Assembly (NCBI RefSeq): GCF_900182555.1
Contig: NZ_FXTH01000023.1
Location: 1 to 39,349 of the forward strand
DNA: 39,349 bases
Source of the DNA: Fodinibius sediminis
GTDB taxonomy: Bacteria; Bacteroidota; Rhodothermia; Balneolales; Balneolaceae
Reading direction: 5' to 3'
Positions 1-8,387 of the stretch are shown here, piece by piece; position 1 is the first letter of the stretch; every line of letters starts with the position of its first letter. The notes under the pieces are model-generated. The model was not told the DNA's origin. It saw nothing but the letters and a program-made list of their open reading frames with translations, and did not search any database. Made by a program: the position numbers and the translations under genes.

Positions 1-40
1 GGCGGAAGCGTAGGTCCCCTCCTGCTCTCTTTTTTACTCC

Positions 41-75
41 GGCCCTTCATGGCAGCCCCGTGAAGGGCCTTTTTT
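41..75 (+). terminator. Rho-independent terminator of a gene upstream of the window
   Basis: A perfect 9-bp stem (GGCCCTTCA at 41-49 with TGAAGGGCC at 61-69) encloses an 11-nt loop and is followed directly by six T residues at 70-75. The T-run lies on the plus-strand side, so it terminates a plus-strand transcript entering from before position 1. On the minus strand the stem is not followed by T residues, so it probably does not serve tgt, which ends at 101. Confidence 0.85.
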
Positions 76-100
76 GTAACCCCCAACCGGCAGAAATTTA

Positions 101-1228
101 TTAAATCTTGGTATCCAGCAGCTCGGCCTTCTGTTTGTACCAGCTGTGAAAGGTGTCGTCGGCAATTCTGTTTCGGGCCTCTTCCATCAGCCATAAATAA
201 AAGGTGAGATTGTGGAGCGAGGCCAGTGCCAATCCCAGTAATTCATTATTGCGGAACAGGTGATGGATATATGACATCTTGTACCGGGAACACAGGTCCG
301 TTGGAAAATCAGGATCGAGGGGACGGTTGTGATTTTTCCATTTCGCATTGCGGATATTTACATAACCATCGGGGGTGAAGATTTGACCGTTTCGGGCATT
401 GCGCGTTGGAAGTACGCAGTCGAACATGTCGATGCCCCGGGCAATACAATGCAATAGATTCGCAGGTTTCCCAACGCCCATGAGATAACGGGGTTTTTCT
501 TTTGGTAGATAATCTGTGTTGAGGTCCGTCATTTCATACATCAGTTCGATGGGCTCACCAACACTCAAGCCGCCGATAGCAATACCCTCAAAATCAAGGT
601 CCGTAATGTATTTGGCTGATTCCTTGCGTAAATCAGGGTAGGTTCCGCCCTGGACGATACCAAACTGGAATTGCTGGTGGTTGTAGTGTGGAATGGAATT
701 TAAAAAAGCATCCCGTCCGCGTTTTTCCCACCGGTGCGTGAGCTCCATGGATTCTTTGGCATAGTCATGGCTGCTGGGATAGGGGGGGCATTCATCGAGG
801 ATCATCATGATATCAGAGCCGAGAATGCGCTGAATCTCCACGACATTTTCCGGGGTAAAAAGATGTTTGGAACCGTCGAGGTGACTTTTAAAATGCGCCC
901 CCTCTTCCTTAAGTTCACGATTGTCGGAAAGTGAAAAAATCTGGTAGCCCCCTGAATCGGTGAGGATGGGATGATCCCAGCTGATAAATGAATGAAGGCC
1001 ACCGGCATTCTCAATAATCTCACAGCCGGGACGCAGATACAGGTGATAGGTGTTTCCCAGGATGATCTGTGCCTTAACCTTTCTGATAAGTTCGTCCTGC
1101 TTGACGGCTTTGACCGTGCCCAGGGTACCTACGGGCATAAATATGGGGGTTTCTATGGTTCCGTGATCAGTGGTGAGCGTTCCCAGGCGTGCTTTGGTGG
1201 TCGTGGCCGTCTTATGAAGTTCAAACAA
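101..1228 (-). CDS. tgt: Queuine/preQ1 tRNA-guanine transglycosylase
   Basis: The enzyme exchanges guanine-34 of GUN-anticodon tRNAs for the queuosine precursor preQ1 in the cytoplasm. The 375-aa length and the TIM-barrel landmarks are typical: an N-terminal HGTIETPIFMPVGT stretch, DSGGYQ (usually DSGGFQ), GIVQGGTYPDLR, and GGLSVGEP before the MGVG and DCVLPTRNARNG segments. The start fits the family N-terminus. The usual C-terminal zinc site, CxCxxC plus a later His, is reduced: only Cys313 and His339 remain and the first two cysteines are replaced by Phe and Thr. From memory, Bacteroidota Tgt proteins also lack these cysteines, so this looks lineage-typical rather than damaged. The gene diverges from the glycosyltransferase at 1379, and the 150-bp space between them should hold both promoters. 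Confidence 0.96.
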   Translation of the reverse strand: MFELHKTATTTKARLGTLTTDHGTIETPIFMPVGTLGTVKAVKQDELIRKVKAQIILGNTYHLYLRPGCEIIENAGGLHSFISWDHPILTDSGGYQIFSLSDNRELKEEGAHFKSHLDGSKHLFTPENVVEIQRILGSDIMMILDECPPYPSSHDYAKESMELTHRWEKRGRDAFLNSIPHYNHQQFQFGIVQGGTYPDLRKESAKYITDLDFEGIAIGGLSVGEPIELMYEMTDLNTDYLPKEKPRYLMGVGKPANLLHCIARGIDMFDCVLPTRNARNGQIFTPDGYVNIRNAKWKNHNRPLDPDFPTDLCSRYKMSYIHHLFRNNELLGLALASLHNLTFYLWLMEEARNRIADDTFHSWYKQKAELLDTKI

Positions 1229-1378
1229 TGGTGGAAGAATTTAATCGTTTGTGGTTTCGTTATTAGCAGAGCCCAAAATAATGAATTTCTGGCTGTAACA
1301 TTAATGCACTATTTTTATTATCCTTAAGATAATTTTGAGCTCCCTTAAATTACGTAATTCGTTTGCTAAGATCACTTT

Positions 1379-2104
1379 ATGGCTCATTCTACCTTAATTA
1401 TTGTACCCACGTATAACGAATCGAACAATATTGAGCGTCTCATTGATAAAGTAATGGGTGTGGGTGAGATGGACCTGTTGATCATCGATGATGGATCGCC
1501 CGACGGGACGGCCGGGATTGTTAAAATGAAACAGGATCAGTATCCCCATCGCCTTTTTATCATTGAGCGATCGGGCAAACTGGGGCTGGGTACAGCCTAT
1601 GTGCGGGGATTTCGGTATGCCCTGGAAAATGACTATACCTACATCTGTGAAATGGATGCGGACTTTTCGCACGACCCGGAAGATCTTCCAAAGCTGATTG
1701 AAAAAGTTAGGACTGGAGAAACGGATGTTGCCATTGGATCGCGCTATGCCGATGGCATAAGCATCATCAACTGGCCTCTCAGTCGACTTATATTGTCTTA
1801 CAGTGCCAATCTTTATGCCCGGTTTATTACGGGGCTCCCCATTTTCGATACAACGGCCGGATTCAAATGCATCCACCGGAAGGTGTTGGAGGCCATCTCG
1901 GTTGAAAATATTCGCTCCAACGGCTATGCCTTCCAGATTGAACTGCATTTTAGGGCATGGAAGGCCGGATTCCGACTGAGTGAGGTAGCTATAATATTCC
2001 GGGAACGCCAGGAAGGCGTATCCAAGATGTCAAGGTCAATTGTGTGGGAGGCCATATGGCGGGTGTGGACCCTGAAAATTCAAAGCATAATGGGACTGCT
2101 GTAA
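1379..2104 (+). CDS. Polyprenol-phosphate mannosyltransferase-like family 2 glycosyltransferase
   Basis: A GT-A fold glycosyltransferase of the DPM1 type, which moves a sugar (usually mannose from GDP-mannose) onto a polyprenyl phosphate on the cytoplasmic membrane face. Motifs visible are PTYNES (10-15), DDGSPDGT (37-44), the metal-binding DAD (93-95) followed by SHDPEDLP, and IGSRYADG. The 241-aa protein has no C-terminal membrane segments, so it resembles the soluble catalytic DPM1 subunit rather than the GtrB/ArnC type with two membrane helices. The ATG at 1379 has no obvious Shine-Dalgarno sequence. It stands alone between divergent tgt and the accA operon. The sugar donor cannot be fixed from sequence. 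A flippase or mannosyltransferase partner is not visible nearby. Confidence 0.9.
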   Translation: MAHSTLIIVPTYNESNNIERLIDKVMGVGEMDLLIIDDGSPDGTAGIVKMKQDQYPHRLFIIERSGKLGLGTAYVRGFRYALENDYTYICEMDADFSHDPEDLPKLIEKVRTGETDVAIGSRYADGISIINWPLSRLILSYSANLYARFITGLPIFDTTAGFKCIHRKVLEAISVENIRSNGYAFQIELHFRAWKAGFRLSEVAIIFRERQEGVSKMSRSIVWEAIWRVWTLKIQSIMGLL

Positions 2105-2207
2105 GGAACTTCACCTTGTATCCTGCAGGACTGTGGACCGTTGTAATGGCAGTCAGAGAGCAATTATTCGGTCGAAATAAAGTCCTTAAACTCTTCTCAG
2201 TAGTTTG

Positions 2208-2215
2208 TATATTTG
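2208..2215 (+). promoter_or_regulatory. Candidate -7 element of the accA operon promoter
   Basis: TATATTTG matches the Bacteroidota housekeeping -7 consensus TAnnTTTG exactly and lies 36 bp before the accA ATG, leaving room for a short leader. I see no convincing TTTG -33 element at the expected distance, so this is a tentative call from one hexamer-class match in an AT-rich gap. Confidence 0.35.
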
Positions 2216-2251
2216 ATCATTAATGTTTGAACCCAGTATCAGATTATCACT

Positions 2252-3226
2252 ATGCAGTATTTAGATTTTGAGCAGCCTATTGCTGATTTGGAGAAAAAGA
2301 TTAACGAACTTCGTGACCTTTCCATTACGGATGAGGACGTGCTGACACCCGAAATAAAGCGACTCGAAGAACGCGTGAATGAATTGAGAAAATCAATATT
2401 TTTGAACCTTACCCGCTGGCAGCGCGTTCAGCTGGCCCGCCATCCGGATCGGCCATATACGCTGGATTACATTGAACAGATTACAGATAATTTTGTAGAA
2501 ATCCACGGTGATCGATACCAGAGCGATGATAAAGCTATAGTAGGCGGTTTTGCCACTATTGATGGCCAGTCGGTGGTTATTATGGGCCACCAGAAAGGAC
2601 GTGATACGGAAAGCAGACAATTTCGGCGCTTTGGCATGGCAAACCCGGAAGGATATCGAAAAGCTTATCGTCTTATGAAGCTGGGTGAGAAATTTGATAT
2701 CCCAGTGATTACTCTCCTCGATACACCCGGAGCTTATCCCGGACTGGAGGCAGAGGAAAGGGGGCAGGCCGAAGCCATTGCCAAAAACCTCAAGATGATG
2801 GCCACGCTTGAGGTACCGATTATTTCAGTGGTGATAGGCGAAGGAGCCAGCGGTGGTGCAATTGGCATTGGCATGGGTAATGAAGTCTATATGATGGAAA
2901 ATACCTGGTACTCGGTCATCTCACCGGAATCCTGCTCTTCTATTCTATGGAAGACATGGGACTACAAAGAACAGGCTGCTGCAGTATTGAAACCGACGGC
3001 AGAAGATCTCAGGGATTTGGCAATCATTGATGGTATTATTGAAGAGCCGCTGGGGGGAGCCCATCGAGACCCGGAAGCATCCGCAAAGGCAGTTAAAGAG
3101 CAGTTGCTCGAATCACTGTATCGGCTCAGGGAAAAGAGTGCGGTAAAACTTGTGGAAGAGCGCATTGAAAAATATTCGCGGATGGGTGAATGGAAGACTT
3201 CCGCCAAAGTGGAATCGAGCAGTTGA
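2252..3226 (+). CDS. accA: Acetyl-CoA carboxylase carboxyltransferase, alpha subunit
   Basis: With AccD this subunit transfers the carboxyl group from carboxybiotin to acetyl-CoA, giving malonyl-CoA, the committed step of fatty-acid synthesis. The 324-aa protein has the family's N-terminal helical segment ([16 protein letters not shown]), then [32 protein letters not shown], the [14 protein letters not shown] region, and the glycine-rich oxyanion segment [12 protein letters not shown] (196-207). Length and start match AccA homologues. It is the first gene of a plus-strand run to 7828. Its TGA overlaps the next ATG as TGATG at 3224-3228, so the thioesterase is probably translated by coupling. 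AccB, AccC and AccD are not in the window. Confidence 0.97.
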   Translation: MQYLDFEQPIADLEKKINELRDLSITDEDVLTPEIKRLEERVNELRKSIFLNLTRWQRVQLARHPDRPYTLDYIEQITDNFVEIHGDRYQSDDKAIVGGFATIDGQSVVIMGHQKGRDTESRQFRRFGMANPEGYRKAYRLMKLGEKFDIPVITLLDTPGAYPGLEAEERGQAEAIAKNLKMMATLEVPIISVVIGEGASGGAIGIGMGNEVYMMENTWYSVISPESCSSILWKTWDYKEQAAAVLKPTAEDLRDLAIIDGIIEEPLGGAHRDPEASAKAVKEQLLESLYRLREKSAVKLVEERIEKYSRMGEWKTSAKVESSS

Positions 3227-3663
3227 TGGTATTCCCTGGAAAAGACCCCATATACAGCTATCCCCACTATCTGCGCAGTCGATATGGTGAGACAGATCAA
3301 ATGGGATATGTCTACTACGGGCGGTACCTGGAATATTTTGAGGAATCGCGCACGGAAATGATTCGATCGCTGGGGTTTCCTTACACCCGCCTTGAGGCCA
3401 ATGGGGTGATGCTGCCGGTGGTGCATACGGAAGTGGACTACAAGGCCCCGGTTTTTTACGATGAGCGCATGAAAATTGAGGTTACGCTTTACGACCTTCC
3501 ATCAGTGAAACTGGAAACCTACTACCGGGTGTTTACCAACAGGCAGGATGCGCCCCATATTCTTGGGAAGGTCGTGCTCTGTTTTATGAATGAAGAGAAT
3601 CGAAAACCGTGCCGTGCCCCAGCGGATTTTATTAATAGCCTCTCTTCAGCTATTGAATCGTAA
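3226..3663 (+). CDS. YbgC/FadM-type hotdog acyl-CoA thioesterase
   Basis: A 145-aa single hotdog domain that should hydrolyse an acyl-CoA or acyl-ACP thioester in the cytoplasm. The 4-hydroxybenzoyl-CoA thioesterase signature is clear: R-x-x-ETDQMGYVYYGRYLEYFEESRTE, with Asp24 at the catalytic position. An in-frame ATG exists at 3190, but it would put 12 extra residues inside accA. The ATG at 3226, overlapping the accA stop as TGATG, gives the usual family N-terminus and is preferred. Position between accA and membrane-lipid genes suggests a role in acyl-chain editing, though YbgC relatives also occur in the Tol-Pal cluster. The substrate is unknown. Confidence 0.88.
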   Translation: MVFPGKDPIYSYPHYLRSRYGETDQMGYVYYGRYLEYFEESRTEMIRSLGFPYTRLEANGVMLPVVHTEVDYKAPVFYDERMKIEVTLYDLPSVKLETYYRVFTNRQDAPHILGKVVLCFMNEENRKPCRAPADFINSLSSAIES

Positions 3664-3669
3664 ATCGTT

Positions 3670-4170
3670 ATGGAGTATCGCAATGGAAAATTATACCTGC
3701 TGGCGTTGGTATTGATCATGGGCGTTGTGATAAGTGCCCTGGGAGGCGGAGCCTTTGGCCAGCAGGAGTTTTGGCTGATGCAGTGGCAGCACCAGGCGTT
3801 TATGCCGCTGTGTCACCAGATACCCGAACGCTCATTTTGGATCGCGGGGCAGCCCATGGCGGTATGCAGCCGTTGCCTGGGCATTTATACAGGCTTTGCC
3901 CTTGGATGGCTGCTGCTACCTGTAATAGACTGTCAACGGGTGTTTCATGGCCTTGTGGCCAAACGGCTACTCGGTATCATGCTGCTGGTAAACGCTGCAG
4001 ATGTCCTTGGGGATTTCATCGGTTTTTGGGAAAATACGTTGATTTCTCGATGGGGATTGGGGTTTGCGTTGGGCATGACGGCAACACGGCTTTTTTCAGG
4101 CGTGTTCTTTAATAGAAAAATAAAATCTACGGGAGACCTCTATGGAAGAATTACCTCGTCAGGAGTTTGA
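3670..4170 (+). CDS. DUF2085 family membrane protein
   Basis: A 166-aa integral membrane protein of unknown function. It starts with a hydrophobic segment (about 9-28) and carries the DUF2085 signature: CHQIPERSFWIAGQPMAVCSRCLGIYTG, with Cys48, His49, Cys66 and Cys69 in a compact Cys/His cluster that could bind a metal or form disulfides. Two more hydrophobic stretches follow. The gene starts 6 bp after the thioesterase stop. Its last 29 bp overlap the next gene, so the two are probably co-translated. Nothing in the sequence tells the substrate or partner. Confidence 0.85.
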   Translation: MEYRNGKLYLLALVLIMGVVISALGGGAFGQQEFWLMQWQHQAFMPLCHQIPERSFWIAGQPMAVCSRCLGIYTGFALGWLLLPVIDCQRVFHGLVAKRLLGIMLLVNAADVLGDFIGFWENTLISRWGLGFALGMTATRLFSGVFFNRKIKSTGDLYGRITSSGV

Positions 4171-4735
4171 TAGCCCTTACCAGGGAACTGATGGATCGTC
4201 TGAACCATCATACTGGACATCGGTGACCATGGCCGGAGTACTATTTGGTATTGTCGCTTTTATCCTGTCTCTGGTATCCAGTTACGCCATCATCAATTCC
4301 GAACCCACCGGGACTATTTTTTCGCCCACTCAGCTGCTCGGTACGCTGGCCTGCCTGCTGGGCGCCTTCGGAGGGATGGTAGCCACCTGGCATTATATCC
4401 GGGAATTCGACCTGTCGATCAAGCTGGGGAGGGGAGCACTTATTGGATTTTTAACGGGCGTCTGTATCGCCATTGTAAGCGTCGTATTGAATCAGGTCTG
4501 GCAATTTGTTGATCCTGATATGACCCAGAAGGTCATTGAAAGTACCATAGCCAATATGGAAGCGATGGATATGCCCGAAGCACAAAAGCAGCAGATGATT
4601 GATGCCACGGCAGAGAGCGTCAGGGACCAAACCTCTATTGGCAGCCAGCTGCTGTGGGGGGTCCCACTCTACGGCATCCTCAATCTTTTCACAGGAATGA
4701 TTGGAGCGAAAATATTCAGTAAGCAGCAAGCATAA
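4142..4735 (+). CDS. DUF4199-like four-helix membrane protein
   Basis: A 197-aa membrane protein with four evident hydrophobic segments: about 30-52, 63-82, 98-121 and near 165-190. Between the third and fourth is a charged, methionine-rich soluble stretch (MTQKVIESTIANMEAMDMPEAQKQ is its core). Overall arrangement and the IREFDLSIKLGRGALIGFLTG region resemble the Bacteroidota DUF4199 family, although I would not exclude a neighbouring family. The ATG at 4142 lies inside the end of the DUF2085 gene. Function unknown. Its place before a CPBP protease and cdsA suggests an envelope role. Confidence 0.75.
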   Translation: MEELPRQEFDSPYQGTDGSSEPSYWTSVTMAGVLFGIVAFILSLVSSYAIINSEPTGTIFSPTQLLGTLACLLGAFGGMVATWHYIREFDLSIKLGRGALIGFLTGVCIAIVSVVLNQVWQFVDPDMTQKVIESTIANMEAMDMPEAQKQQMIDATAESVRDQTSIGSQLLWGVPLYGILNLFTGMIGAKIFSKQQA

Positions 4736-4749
4736 CAGAAAAGCAGTTT

Positions 4750-5709
4750 ATGAAGGATCAGCAAGGGGTTCAGCAATCATCACCTGAAGATAAGCAGCCT
4801 TATGTTTCCTGGGCAGAGCGAAACGGTTTTTCAGACTGGGCCCTGGCCCTGTTCTGGATTGTTGTTGCTTTTTTTCTGTTTCAGGTGACGGCCTCTGTGG
4901 TTGCGATAGTGTTGGTTGGAATGGAAAGCGGTATCAGCTCTGATCCCTCAGAGATGATGGGGGCCATGACGGAACACCTGGACCTGGTGTTCGTGGGTAA
5001 TTCGCTGGGGCAGATTATGTTTTTGGGCTTGGCAACCTGGTTTTATGCACGCCTGCATACTTCAAGGGACGCCCACAAATCCTTCATGAGGTTTACGGTT
5101 CAGGACGATACGCTGAAGTATGCCCTTCTGTCGGTTTTTATTGTGGTGGCCGGCCAGCCGGTGATATGGTTCTTGTCATGGCTGAATGCCCTGATACCGG
5201 TGCCAGAGTCGTTTACCAATATGCAAAGTACGCAGATGGAGATGATAGAGAATTTCCTGAAGGGAGATCATGATATGTGGCTGACCCTCTTTCATGTTGC
5301 CATTGTACCGGCAATCTGTGAGGAAGTGCTTTATCGGAGTTACGTCATGCGTGCTTTTGAAAAGAGCTGGGGCATCTGGCCGGCAATAATTATTTCAGGT
5401 CTCCTGTTCGGACTTTACCATATACAGTTGACTAACCTGCTGCCCCTGGCTACACTGGGCATGCTTTTCGCTTACATCACCTGGGTCTCCAGAAGCATTC
5501 TTCCGGCCATGGCGGCACATTTTGCCAATAATGGCGGCAGCGTGTTCGTGGGTACTTATTATCCGGAGTCCGCGTTTGCAGAGATGACACCGGAATCCAT
5601 GCCTTCCATCTGGGCGGTAATTATCAGTCTGGTTATTACTGCTTATATTGTATATTGGATGTATAACCAGTATCAACAGAAAATGCGTGAGGAGGCTCAT
5701 TATGTTTGA
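4750..5709 (+). CDS. CPBP (CAAX/ABI) family intramembrane metalloprotease
   Basis: A 319-aa polytopic membrane protein with all three motifs of the CPBP glutamic intramembrane protease family: EEVLYR at 191-196, FGLYH with His224, and HFANN with His257. Relatives cleave prenylated or membrane peptides, or act in immunity or processing. The N-terminal half has extra hydrophobic segments near 30-57 and 82-100. An insertion with acidic residues (about 150-175) may face the periplasm. It starts 14 bp after the DUF4199-like gene and its last 8 bp overlap the DUF2007-like gene. The natural substrate cannot be inferred. Confidence 0.92.
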   Translation: MKDQQGVQQSSPEDKQPYVSWAERNGFSDWALALFWIVVAFFLFQVTASVVAIVLVGMESGISSDPSEMMGAMTEHLDLVFVGNSLGQIMFLGLATWFYARLHTSRDAHKSFMRFTVQDDTLKYALLSVFIVVAGQPVIWFLSWLNALIPVPESFTNMQSTQMEMIENFLKGDHDMWLTLFHVAIVPAICEEVLYRSYVMRAFEKSWGIWPAIIISGLLFGLYHIQLTNLLPLATLGMLFAYITWVSRSILPAMAAHFANNGGSVFVGTYYPESAFAEMTPESMPSIWAVIISLVITAYIVYWMYNQYQQKMREEAHYV

Positions 5710-5971
5710 TGGTCCAAAGCCAAATGAAATCGAAGATTGGGTATGCGTATTGGAGCGGAGTACGGAATATGAGGTTGAGTTTGCAAAAAATTACCTCTCC
5801 AATATGGAGATACCATCCAATATCCTTTCCAAGAGGGATTCTTCTTTTAGTGTAAATGTAGGTGAGATTGCATTGGTTTATCTCTATGTACCTAAAGAAT
5901 ATGAACAGGAGGCCCGAAAAGCGCTTGAGGAAATTGAGATACCGTCTGACGTTAATGAGGAAGAGGAGTAG
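5702..5971 (+). CDS. DUF2007-like small protein
   Basis: An 89-aa soluble acidic protein. The reading frame is open from 5648, but a strong Shine-Dalgarno (GGAGG at 5691-5695) sits just before the ATG at 5702, which is preferred. The sequence runs WVCVLERSTEYEVEFAKNYLSNMEIPSNILSKRDS and ends VYLYVPKEYEQEARKALEEIE. That is the pattern of the DUF2007 fold, a ferredoxin-like domain sometimes called a putative signal-transducing protein, in which the middle segment is predicted to track membership of a compound family (P-II-like fold). It overlaps the protease gene by 8 bp and precedes cdsA by 5 bp. No catalytic residues are apparent. Confidence 0.8.
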   Translation: MFDGPKPNEIEDWVCVLERSTEYEVEFAKNYLSNMEIPSNILSKRDSSFSVNVGEIALVYLYVPKEYEQEARKALEEIEIPSDVNEEEE

Positions 5972-5976
5972 CTTTT

Positions 5977-6798
5977 GTGAGTGAACTGACCAAGCGTATT
6001 CTCTTTGCTGTGCCGGCCGCTGCGTTTTTTTTGTACATCACCTTTTTGGGCAGCATCTATTTTACGTTGCTCATCATAATGATTGGCATTCTCATACAGC
6101 GAGAGCTTGCCATGATTAGTGAAAAGGCAGGCTTCAAGTCGGATCTGCTCTTTTCTTATCTCATTGGACTGTGGATTTTGACCACGCCCTTCTTGTCACA
6201 CCATTTTATTACGGGAGTGGCTGTGTTCCTTCTTTTTATAGCAGTCCAGATTTTCAGGACCGGTGATATGGGGCTTCGGTCGCTTGTATCTACTTTTTTT
6301 TGTGGTATTTATGCCCCGCTTGGACTGTTGACCCTGTTGCTGCTGCGAGAGCTGGGGAGCTCGGATACCGGTTTTGTTCTCACTCTTAGCCTGCTGCTGA
6401 TGATCTGGGGGAATGATGTGTTTGCCTATTTCGGAGGCAAGAATTTTGGGAAACGTCATCTGGCCCCCCGTGTAAGCCCCAATAAAACGTGGGAGGGGTT
6501 CTTTTTTGGTATACTGGGAGCGCTGGTGGGACTGAGTCTCGTATTTTATGCCATACCCATCGACTATCCGGCAACACTCTGGCAGATGGTGCCGGCCATT
6601 CTGCTGGTCAGCATATTTGGACCCATCGGCGATTTGACGGCCAGTCGACTCAAGCGTGCGGCCGGAGTCAAAGATGCCTCGCACCTGTTGCCCGGCCACG
6701 GTGGTTTTTTTGATCGCTTTGACGCTCTTATCTTGGCAGCCCCTGCATTTTACCTTTATCTTTACCTATTGGATCTTTCCGGCTATGCCTCCTTTTAA
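5977..6798 (+). CDS. cdsA: Phosphatidate cytidylyltransferase
   Basis: Makes CDP-diacylglycerol from phosphatidate and CTP, the branch point to all major phospholipids, in the inner membrane. The 273-aa protein is almost entirely hydrophobic helices and ends with the CDP-DG synthase signature: SRLKRAAGVKD (223-233), PGHGG (239-243) and DRFD (246-249). The start codon is GTG at 5977, supported by AGGAG at 5964-5968 eight bases upstream and by the family N-terminus. The first codon of the next gene lies at or within its stop region. Its place after accA, the thioesterase and the membrane proteins supports a lipid/envelope operon. Confidence 0.95.
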   Translation: MSELTKRILFAVPAAAFFLYITFLGSIYFTLLIIMIGILIQRELAMISEKAGFKSDLLFSYLIGLWILTTPFLSHHFITGVAVFLLFIAVQIFRTGDMGLRSLVSTFFCGIYAPLGLLTLLLLRELGSSDTGFVLTLSLLLMIWGNDVFAYFGGKNFGKRHLAPRVSPNKTWEGFFFGILGALVGLSLVFYAIPIDYPATLWQMVPAILLVSIFGPIGDLTASRLKRAAGVKDASHLLPGHGGFFDRFDALILAAPAFYLYLYLLDLSGYASF

Positions 6799-6799
6799 G

Positions 6800-7828
6800 A
6801 TGAATCTAAAGAAAGTGAACCTGTCCCTGGGCCAACCCTTCACCATTGCGAGAGGGACCAAAGAGACAGTGGATAATGTGGTTGTCGAGCTTGTCAGTGA
6901 AGGGATGGTTGGCTATGGCGAAGCAGCACCCAATCGACGATATGATGAAGATGCCCGTACCGTCGTAGCATACCTAGAACGGTTGGGCTCCGATCTTTTT
7001 CAGGACCTGGAGGTTCCCGAAGAGCTGGAAGACCGTATTGAAAGAGCATCTGAAGAGATCGGGCTGCCCGTAATGCAGTCTGCCAAGGCTGCGCTCGAGA
7101 TGGCGTGGCTCGACTGGTGGGGAAAGAAACAGGACCAGCCGCTGTGGGAGTTGTGGGGCATTTCTGCCGACCATACGCCTCCCACTTCCTACACCATCGG
7201 ATTGGACAAAATCGATGTGATGCAGCAGAAAGTCGAGGCTGCAGTCGGCTATCCCATCCTGAAGGTGAAACTGGGAACCGGCAGGGATCAGCAAATTATA
7301 GAGGGAATCCGTGAAGTGACGAACCGGAAGATTCGGGTGGATGCCAATGAAGGATGGACCTCACTGGATGAAGCCAAGCATCAGATTGAATTTTTGGCGC
7401 AACAGGATATTGAATTTGTCGAGCAGCCCATGCCCGCATCCCGGCACCGTGAAATGCGAAGTCTCAAGGCATGGTCGCCGCTGCCGCTGGTGGCAGACGA
7501 AAGTTTCATGGGCCATGAAGACCTGGATATTCTGAAGGAAATGTTTGATGCAATCAACATTAAGCTGTCAAAAATTGGTAGCCTGATGAAAGGGCGGAGG
7601 GTTTTGAAACGTGCACACAGTAAAGAAATGAAGGTGATGGTTGGCTGCATGATCGAGAGCTCGCTAGGCATTGCCGGTGCGGCTCTACTGGGGGCAGAAG
7701 CTGACTATGTGGATCTGGATGGTAATCTGCTGATTGACAGGGATCCTTTTCAGGGGCTGGTCCTCGACGACCGAAAGTGTCTGCATCTGGGTGCTGCACC
7801 CGGGTTGGGGATAACCCCAGTTCACTAA
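6800..7828 (+). CDS. Dipeptide epimerase (L-Ala-D/L-Glu type), enolase superfamily
   Basis: Predicted to epimerise L-Ala-D-Glu from peptidoglycan turnover to L-Ala-L-Glu. Enolase-superfamily landmarks are all present in the 342-aa form: a KxK (Lys155, Lys157), metal ligands Asp181 (RVDANEGW), Glu208 (FVEQP) and Asp233 (VADES), and a C-terminal catalytic lysine in NIKLSKIG (Lys255/Lys258). The dipeptide-specific DxD is seen at Asp305/Asp307 (VDLDG). The frame is open from 6656 inside cdsA. The ATG at 6800, two bases after the cdsA stop, gives the family N-terminus; the ATG at 6785 is a possible alternative. It is the last gene of the operon and suggests cell-wall recycling next to lipid synthesis. 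Related epimerases act on other dipeptides, so the exact substrate is inference. Confidence 0.9.
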   Translation: MNLKKVNLSLGQPFTIARGTKETVDNVVVELVSEGMVGYGEAAPNRRYDEDARTVVAYLERLGSDLFQDLEVPEELEDRIERASEEIGLPVMQSAKAALEMAWLDWWGKKQDQPLWELWGISADHTPPTSYTIGLDKIDVMQQKVEAAVGYPILKVKLGTGRDQQIIEGIREVTNRKIRVDANEGWTSLDEAKHQIEFLAQQDIEFVEQPMPASRHREMRSLKAWSPLPLVADESFMGHEDLDILKEMFDAINIKLSKIGSLMKGRRVLKRAHSKEMKVMVGCMIESSLGIAGAALLGAEADYVDLDGNLLIDRDPFQGLVLDDRKCLHLGAAPGLGITPVH

Positions 7829-7870
7829 TACTGGCCATTGGGTATTCGGTAACCGGATGTCACTGTCCGC

Positions 7871-8311
7871 CTAGTCATTCGCTGAGTGGATCAGCAGTCC
7901 CGCCCCGATGATGCAGGTGATGAGCAGAGCATTGCGCAGGAGCGTGACTTCGAGACCTGATGCAAATCCCAGGGCTCCGAAACAGCCGCAGTTTTCGACA
8001 TTCATCCCCTGCAAGTAGAAATAGGAAAGCACGGATGAAAACCCGACCAACATTAGCAAGGCTCCGCCGAGTGCTCCTTTCAGCTGGCGCCCCCAAAGCA
8101 GGAAGAGGGCTATAACCAGCTCGGCAACAGAGGTCAGGATGACAATGAGGCTGCTGTATTCAATCAACCAGTAAAACTTGGTGGCCAGCAATTCTACCAG
8201 GTACTGGGCTTCGGAACCGCTAATCAGTTTACCTATGCCCGAAGCCAGAAAGACCAGTCCCAGTAAAATTCTGAGGGTGGTTAATATTGTGTGCTTGTGT
8301 TTAGGCTTCAT
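7871..8311 (-). CDS. MauE/DoxX-like membrane protein
   Basis: A 146-aa protein with four hydrophobic helices (about 10-30, 45-72, 78-100 and 119-142) and the MauE-type pattern: LRILLGLVFLASGIGKL at the start and a CxC pair (Cys108, Cys110) in NCGCFG near the last loop. MauE and DoxX-family proteins help with disulfide or thiol chemistry in the envelope. MauE itself belongs to methylamine dehydrogenase maturation, but no mau genes are present here, so a general thiol-redox role is more likely. It is convergent with the epimerase and divergent from the TIGR01777 gene. No clear terminator separates it from the epimerase. Confidence 0.85.
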   Translation of the reverse strand: MKPKHKHTILTTLRILLGLVFLASGIGKLISGSEAQYLVELLATKFYWLIEYSSLIVILTSVAELVIALFLLWGRQLKGALGGALLMLVGFSSVLSYFYLQGMNVENCGCFGALGFASGLEVTLLRNALLITCIIGAGLLIHSAND

Positions 8312-8387
8312 TATTTTAGTGTTACCTTGGGAATGAATTTCTGCTTTTTAATGTAATTCAAAAAAAGCATAATACAGAAACAATATT

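Noticed and set aside
1-40. Possible 3' end of an RNA gene at the window edge
   Set aside because: The 40 bases do not show a T-arm GTTC motif or CCA end. Only the terminator at 41-75 is supported, so the upstream gene type stays unknown.
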